Source of the DNA: Bimastos eiseni | Lineage: Eukaryota > Annelida > Clitellata > Crassiclitellata > Lumbricidae | Assembly (NCBI GenBank): GCA_959347315.1 | Contig: OY365819.1 | Span: 23,454,589-23,518,588, forward strand | Reading direction: 5' to 3' | DNA: 64,000 nucleotides | In this document: in pieces, positions 57,319 to 64,000 of the stretch | Layout of the letters: every line of letters starts with the position of its first letter | Numbering within the stretch: position 1 is the first letter of the stretch | The notes under the pieces: generated by a model | Seen by the model: the letters and a program-made list of their open reading frames with translations, nothing else | What the model was told of the DNA's origin: nothing | Database searches by the model: none | Position numbers and translations under genes: made by a program

Positions 57319-60300
57319 TCAAAATACAGTACTGAACACAAAATGCTGTATGTGGTATTTACTATAAACACTGTTTATTTACATGTATATCTAGATTATG
57401 TGTATGCATCTGTCTCTCAGTTTATGCATTTGCACACTTCTACGGTTATTCACTTGAAACTTTCGCCGTTCGCTTGGGAAACACCTCGGACACTCAGTAG
57501 AGGGGCAGCAGCCGTCTTCCTCCGCGCCAGGGCCAAAAACCTGTCTTTGCCCGGGCACCGAGTGCCCCAGCTAGTATAATATAATCAAGGATAGTTTTAG
57601 GACATTTTACCCTCGAACATTTTCCCCTACTTTTACCTTGTATTTTCCACCTGATTGATCACTTATCCGGCACACATATTTATAAGCTATGCACATATAT
57701 TGGCCATATTAATTATTTATATATTATTAATTAATTATATATCAAACTATGTTTGATATGTGTGTATAACGAACTTTGGTAAACCGTTGTTTAGGCTGGC
57801 AAAGTATGTGTATACAACCATTTGCTAGGAAAAATCATGCACTCTTAATTTGAAAAAGAATCTGGACTGATGATAGGAAACTGGATTAATGAAAGGAATC
57901 ATGCAATCTAGGTTATGGTTAAACAGGGTGCTATTCATCAATCCTGATACAAATATTATGGCGCTCTTTCCGTCAATCTAGCATCAAGTTAGACATAAGT
58001 CTTTTCATCAGTCCAGCTTCTAGCTAAACAGAAAATTTTCATCATTCCCGCTTCCACTAAAGCATAATAATTTTCATCAATCCAGTTTCAACTTATGTGT
58101 CATTCTTCTAATAGCACAAGCTTCGTTTAAGCATAATTCTAATTATGCTCAATAATTATTGCTGACAATTTTACCAATGCAGCTTCTTCTTAAGAACGCT
58201 CTTTTTCGTCAATCCAGCTTAGGACTATATTTAAGCATGATGCTTTTGGCTACCAGTGTAGCCAAAAGCACCACGTTGAGACTCCAAATAATAGAATGTC
58301 ATTATCAACCATGTCAAAGGCAGCGCTTACGTCAAGTAGGACCAGAAAGCCCTACTTGCTCTGTGACCGGTCAATGGCGTTAGGCCTATAGACTGCGGGA
58401 GAGGTAAGAAGAAGCTAGGACAATTGTCCTTCATTCAGGCTACGCTCCACATCGGCCCAATACGCAAAAAAACGACAAGACCTCATTTGTAATGTAATGG
58501 TGTGTAATGTAATGCAATCAGGATTTTATACGGGGCCCTTTCAAGATGTATACTCAGAGGCGCTCTCTGCGCTGGCCTTGATGCTGTCAAAGTCACAGTG
58601 AACAAGTAAAAATGCAGCTGTTAGCAAATCTATGAACATTAAGCTGAAAAGAGTTGTCAGTGGTGGCCCTAAGCACATGAGTGGAAACATTTAACGCATA
58701 GCCGCCGACAGCTGACAGATGGCACTTGCTAAATAAAAAATGTCATACGAGTTTCACCTCTCGTGGTATTCAGCACAGTCTCGCTCGAACCGTTTGTCAG
58801 CCTTTGTTTGAGACGGCAATTAACGGCAGATGAGAATGTGTGTCACTGACTATTTGCTGTGTCTATGCATCCAACAAGAGCAATAGAAATTCAGAAGTGA
58901 CGTTGTCCTTTGACAGAATGTCTGATTTCTTTAATAAATTATTGAATTCACGCAAATGAATTCAACTCAGTGTGTATCCTGCGTGACACAATAATTAGTT
59001 GTTTGTTTCCTGTTTGGATGGAAGTTGAATTGATTGCAATGATATATTGTTAACCGTTGTTGGAGATCAAGTTCGGTCATAAAACATCTAAATGTGTAAA
59101 TTGTCATAACCAGCCCCAGTCTCCCTCTACTTTCTGTAGGTTACTTCAAGAACATGTTTTAAGCTTATTTCCAAAAAATAACTATAAGCTATCTTCATTT
59201 TATGAGAAGCCTTTGCCTCACAGCGAAGTCCGACAAGTCATAACTCTTCTTGCGGTCGCTCTTAATCGGATGCTCCAATGTCGGCACTTTTCGTCGTCGC
59301 ACTTCAGCCGATCGCTCTTTTGTCTGGTCGCTCATTCATCGGTGCTCTTTCGTCGGCGCTCTTTCGTCGGCGCTCTTTTCTCGGGCGGTCCTTTGACGGA
59401 TCGCCGTTTTTGTATTTTGTATCATACTCAGTGATGAGCAGAATGCTTTACGAAAATGTTTTGAAATTACAAAATAAATTGCACTCAAAGGAATTTCTAA
59501 AATACTTTTTGAAAATACTTTTCAGAGGTGTTTAAAAATTTCTAAATAAGCTTATGTTTAAAAAAAAACTTTCAAGGAATCATCGTATTATTTATAGTCT
59601 ACATTTATCGCAACACGCTACCGTGTTTAATTAAATGGATTTGTTCACTCAACAGCTGTGATGCAAACGTATAATTTGCTTGTCATTGAAATTACAATTG
59701 TAATTATTAACTCCTTTTGAGTTGGGGTCTAATGCATAGTGAATATTAATTAGTTATTATCGGCCAATAATAGGCTACACCAAAACCAGTCCGTGAGCAG
59801 GACCTTAGTGCGTAAAACAGAGACACAGTCTACGTTGAGAATGATATGACAATAACGACTGAGAACAGCGCACTAACACAGGAAGAGAGTCCAAAGTAGT
59901 TGGTCCAACGACGGAGAAGGATCGTTGATCATAAACAGTGATTGATATAGGTATAACCAGACAAAGATAATCAGAGGGCCTCGTTTAATAATGATTATAT
60001 TTGGGAAATAAGAGCTGGTTGAAGTGTTGTGGTTGGCAATATATCCTCGTGAGCCACAAATTGAGGCTAATTCTTTGCTGAACAGGAAGCCAATGCAAAC
60101 TTTAAGCACAGGCGTTGTATTCATATTGGGTATAAATTTTATTAACTATATGGCCATAGCCGAACAGTCCTGAGCGCAATATTAAAGGCATTTTCACAAT
60201 GTGTAATTTACGCGTATATATGTTTTTGCACCAAATTTTATTTTTGAAGTCTGGGATCTACATTTGTTCAAAAAAACAAGTATTGCAGCTAGGAAAGCCT

Positions 60301-62533
60301 TCAATTTAATCTCATTTTTATATATATGTTTAATTGTTTATCTTTCTCTTCTCGCTGTCACTAACACTCTTACGGTATAGGCTAACTCTGAATGTCGATA
60401 TCAGAATGTTTAAAGATAGCTGGACTTTCTGAATTAGTTCGCATAGATGACTCTATATCACGTGTTATCGAAAATGGCCATTAATAAGGGAATATGCTCA
60501 AGATTTGAGACACCTTGATGTACTATACCAGGGAAATATGCTACTAAGACTTTAGGTGGTTTCTTTCAAAATGTGTGCAACCTAAAAATGCGTCGAAATG
60601 AACTGTGACGAACTAGAACGAAATAAGTCATGACGACGAAATGAACTGCGACGGAAAGGTAAGTCTTAGCAGCATATTTCCCTGGTATTTGGCATCCGCG
60701 CATCATTTTGGGCTGCTCAATAATTACAGTCTTCCAGCGTTAATTTCGCGTTGTGTTTGTTTTTCAGCTGTATGATGTTCCACTTCAAATGTTGGACATT
60801 ATTTTATAAAAGTCTTATTTACACTGGATATTGAATTCACCAACAAAACTGAGAGACGAAGAAGTTATCAGATATCTCATATCAGTCAATGTTTGCTTTA
60901 ATTGAAGAATTACCAGGCAGCGATTCAAGAAGGCAATTTGGCGCTCCCTTAAAGGTGAGATAATAATTTTCATGTAGGCCTATTAGGGCCTATTAGGGCC
61001 TACTGTCAAATTTATTTGATCACCACAACAAACGATCACTTATCTAAAATAATATAATAACTTCAGAGTGTCATTGTCATTGTTTGGATTTATGGCCAAT
61101 CATAAGCGTGATGCTTATGATTTGCCATAAATCCAAACATTTGACACTGCTTAATTTAAAAGTACTTAAGAAGGCTTTCAATAACGTAAGTTTAATTTAA
61201 TCACAGTCTAGATGTAAACCAGCGTCACTCATTATATAGCTGGAAGAGTGACCACTTTTGAGTCATCGCGCAGTAGGCTATGTACTCTACCGAATGAGTC
61301 CCATCAAGAGTAAACGGTTGAAAGAGTGGATAAAGCTGTATCGTAGATGACCAACAACGATGGGGACGTTTACCGTGGAAGGTCTACACAAGCCTCTATT
61401 GTCCAGTGATCCTCTATCATTCATTCATTTAGAAAATTTGTATAGCGCCTAGTTAAAGCATGACTGACCCAGTTGCCACGCTGGTTAGACCGTATGCTAC
61501 CATCATAAGCCTCTGCAAAAGAGTGCATGTGGATGATGGCTCAGAGATTGTAATCTACGACGATTCACGCTAAATACCTTAGTGTTCATTTAAACGGGCG
61601 ATCGGTGAATGCCAAATGAGAGAAGGATCGAGACCATAAAAGTAATCGTTGTCTCTTTGGCTATCAGTGGCTATTTGTGTCTCTTCTCAATCTCTCTCTC
61701 AGAGTCGTGTTTATGCTTCTATAGGTGGTTAATTGCCTTTAAGTGCACAATTCTTTCTTACAGAAGTCAATCGCGCGTTCCGGCCCTTGGTGTGCTAGTT
61801 AATCGATTGTGACGTACTCTCCTAAGTCCAGGGACTTAGGTTTGACATACCAGTTCTCAAGTCAACTTCGGGTCCATAATAAATCGATATGTACAATTCT
61901 ACATGTATCGAGTCAATGAAAACAGAGCGCGCAGCAAATGCAGTCGAGTTCTACAGTCCTGCATGACGCCGTGGTGATGAACTTTAGGAAGGTCAAATGT
62001 ATATATATATACATGAATAGGCTATATCGGTGTGTGTGGGTGTGTTCAAAGTGCATAATGTATGTATGTGTAGCAATTTAGCACATCAGCATCGGCGGCG
62101 CGCCGACAAATTATTGTTGGCGGCGGCGGTCGCAACAAAAATCGGCGGCGGACCCACAAAATTTTTGCATGCGCGGCGCGGCCGGCGAAATGCTCAAGGT
62201 TGATGGCCACTTTTCGAGGCCTGGTGGGCCGGCCACTTTTGGCCCACGCGTGACAGGCTGGGAATCGCTGTTCTAGCTCTAGCTAAAGAAATGAAGACAA
62301 AGAAACGAAAACAAAGAAATTAATATTGGACATTTATGTGTAAATAGCGTTACCACGCAGATTCTGAACTTTAATACTGTATGACCCATACATAGACCAC
62401 TATGTACCATTATGTTTAAAGCATATCGTCCTTGTTATGGATGCGTCGCATCGTGAGCAAAATTTTAGATTTTCGATGTCATAATCATTAATTAACAATA
62501 TAAAGAGCAACGGTCTTAAAACGTTTTTGGCAC
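57319..62533. repeat. 5,215-bp inverted duplication, right arm
   Basis: Reverse complement of 34,408-39,622 with no indel and very few substitutions. It contains mirror copies of all features of the left arm: Helitron-like end (57,319-57,574), core minisatellite (57,831-58,251), GCGCTCTTTCGTCG array (59,241-59,401), MITE (60,526-60,687), orphan exon (60,768-60,954), palindrome (61,081-61,139), hAT-like terminus (62,086-62,270) and LINE RT remnant (62,380-62,533). Confidence 0.97.
60768..60954 (+). pseudogene. Orphan F-box-like exon (right arm)
   Basis: Mirror copy of 35,987-36,173: 187 bp, acceptor TTTTTCAG, donor GTGAG, two in-frame stops (TAA after DIIL and TGA after CFN). No companion exons are nearby. 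Confidence 0.8.
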
Positions 62534-62700
62534 AGTAGATAGTAGATATCTACAGAAGATAGTAGATAGACTACAGTAGATAGGATACAGTAGATAGTAG
62601 ATATCTACAGTAGATAGTAGATAGACTACAGTAGATAGTAGATAAACTTATACAGCAGATAGATACCACAGTAGAAAGAACACAGTAGTCAGGTGTACAC
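62534..62700. repeat. GTAGATA minisatellite at the arm boundary
   Basis: Irregular repeats of ACAGTAGATAGTAGATA and GTAGATATCTACAG begin immediately at the outer end of the right inverted arm. They are absent from the corresponding side of the left arm, where a LINE continues. Confidence 0.85.
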
Positions 62701-62754
62701 AACAGGCAGACACTACAGCAGGCCGACACTAGGTAAGCGTACCCCTAAACCGTT

Positions 62755-62788
62755 ACAATAATAATAATAATAATACTAATACTAATAC

Positions 62789-62833
<45 letters not shown>

Positions 62834-63250
62834 TAATAATAATAATAGTAATATTAATAACAACAACGCCGATTTATAACGGAGAGGGTAGGCCTTGGAA
62901 AACAGGAACGCTTTCAACTTAGTTTTGAGGGAGTTTACTGAGTCGGCCAATCTAACGGTAGATGGAAGACCGTTCCAGCACCGCGGACCAGCGGCCGAGA
63001 AAGCACGGTCGCCGAAACGCGACCTTATACTGCACACGGAGATCGGTCTTCACGCAGGATCTGAGTCGCAGACCGAAACGTCGAGGAGTGAGTCCCGAAG
63101 CAGAAACCGCGCAAATACTCGGGGGCAATCCATGAGTCGATCTGTAGATTAGCAAGCAAGGCTTGAAGCCAATGCGGTGCGGAACAGGAAGCCAGTGCAG
63201 AACGTCACGAAGGAGCGGCGTAACATGGCCAAGCCTGTTACAGACAAGAC
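62755..63250 (-). pseudogene. L2-like LINE C-terminal end with (TTATTA)n tail
   Basis: The minus strand reads RLVCNRLGHVTPLLRDVLHW, LPVPHRIGFKPCLLIYRSTH, GLRLRSCVKTDLRV, then after a shift FGDRAFSAAGPRCWNGLPST, SVNSLKTKLKAFLFSKAYP, followed by an (ATT)n tail on that strand at 62,758-62,850. Same family and tail as 23,156-23,626. One or two frameshifts. Confidence 0.8.
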
Positions 63251-63259
63251 GAGCGGCAC

Positions 63260-64000
63260 AAGTATACCTATGTATTGTATGTTTGAATGTACGAATGAGT
63301 GTATTTCGGTAAGAATGTATGTGTGTAGGCCTATGCATGCATGAATGTATTTGCATGTATATGTACGAATTAAAATCGATGCTCGATAGTGGAAATTCTG
63401 TAATGTCTAGACAAGAGATATTGGGTCCTACGTTAAAACACACGACAAAGATGTTTTGATAAATCAAAAGTCAATAAGTTAATCCCTCTTTGAGTGATGA
63501 AGGCAAACCCCCGGATCCAAGTGTCAGGAAGGCAAGATATTCCTTCTACGACTAAAAAATTATCCCCTTCCTGATATTGGAGGCATTTGCCTCCGGATTC
63601 ACCCTATCTGTGAAAATGAAAATCATAATTCACACCCGGAAAAAAAGAAACAATACAACCTTGCACAAAAGTCCCACATTCACGTGAGTCCAAGACGCCT
63701 AAAGCCGTAGTCGAGTAACTCGGTTAGTTATCCAAAACATTGAACCGAGAGCAGAAAGTAAGCTAGCTAGAGAACATAAGCTCCCCGAACGACCTATAAA
63801 ACAGATGCTGCTAGCTTAACTAGACTTAAATAATGCGACGGAACTATGGACACTTCGCAAAACTAGACACAACTAGTGTCGAATGCGAAACCAATTACCT
63901 GTCCCACCGATACAAGCCACCAAACCATCTGTTGGTTTTTGCTAAATCGCAGTCGCGCCTCCGAATACACCAGTAACAGCAACAGAAGGGATCAGGAACC
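63260..64000. other. Intergenic, no gene recognised
   Basis: ATGTATG-rich low complexity at 63,265-63,370 and a small GGAGGCATTTGCCTCCGG palindrome at about 63,579-63,596 related to the foldback outer subrepeats. No gene is supported. Confidence 0.4.

Noticed and set aside
57304..61812. Open frames repeated in both inverted arms (for example MPNERRIETIK and MLEIKFGHKTSK)
   Set aside because: Identity between arms reflects the recent duplication and not protein conservation; none has a domain or splice context.

Overview
This is eukaryotic (animal) DNA: genes are broken into short exons with GT-AG borders, intergenic space is large and AT-rich, and the sequence is packed with transposon debris. 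Octamers of the TAGGCCTA type recur throughout. Together with the gene content this suggests a marine invertebrate deuterostome, most likely an echinoderm. The taxon is an inference, not a proof. No rRNA, tRNA, CRISPR or bacterial-type operon was recognised.

Host-gene content is sparse but interesting. A plus-strand gene (gene A) has four recognisable exons between 10.13 and 15.43 kb: an F-box-like exon, a CARD exon, a TRADD-N-like exon and an NHL-like beta-propeller exon. The joins work in frame, every internal intron is phase 1, and the third intron uses a GC donor. A convergent minus-strand paralogue (gene B, 31.02 to 27.84 kb) keeps the same three last exons, the same phases and the same GC donor, but carries frameshifts and stops. 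Two more copies of the first exon lie as orphan pseudo-exons at 35,987-36,173 (-) and 60,768-60,954 (+). This points to an expanding and decaying family of CARD / TRADD-N / propeller proteins, plausibly innate-immune or cell-death adaptors. Gene A itself has an in-frame TAG in the propeller exon, close to where gene B also has a stop.

The largest structural feature is an inverted duplication: 34,408-39,622 and 57,319-62,533 are reverse complements over 5,215 bp with no indel and only a few substitutions. A 451-bp direct duplication (48,912-49,362 and 56,863-57,313) abuts a 200-N assembly gap on one side and the inverted arm on the other, so a scaffold error has to be considered alongside real duplication.

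The rest is mobile DNA and simple sequence. Non-LTR retrotransposon remnants lie at about 4.5, 16.7, 18.1, 19.1, 23, 31-34.5, 46.5, 51.6, 52.9, 56.0 and 63 kb. Others are a Gypsy-type integrase fragment (50.4 kb), a decayed DDE transposase-like gene (7.5-9.0 kb), a Helitron-like non-autonomous family (four copies plus the arm duplicate), hAT-like and other MITEs with clean terminal inverted repeats, foldback elements built from short subrepeats around a roughly 38-bp core repeat, and a 1.67-kb GAA/AAG polypurine tract (43.85-45.52 kb). Several are nested, which gives a relative order of insertion.
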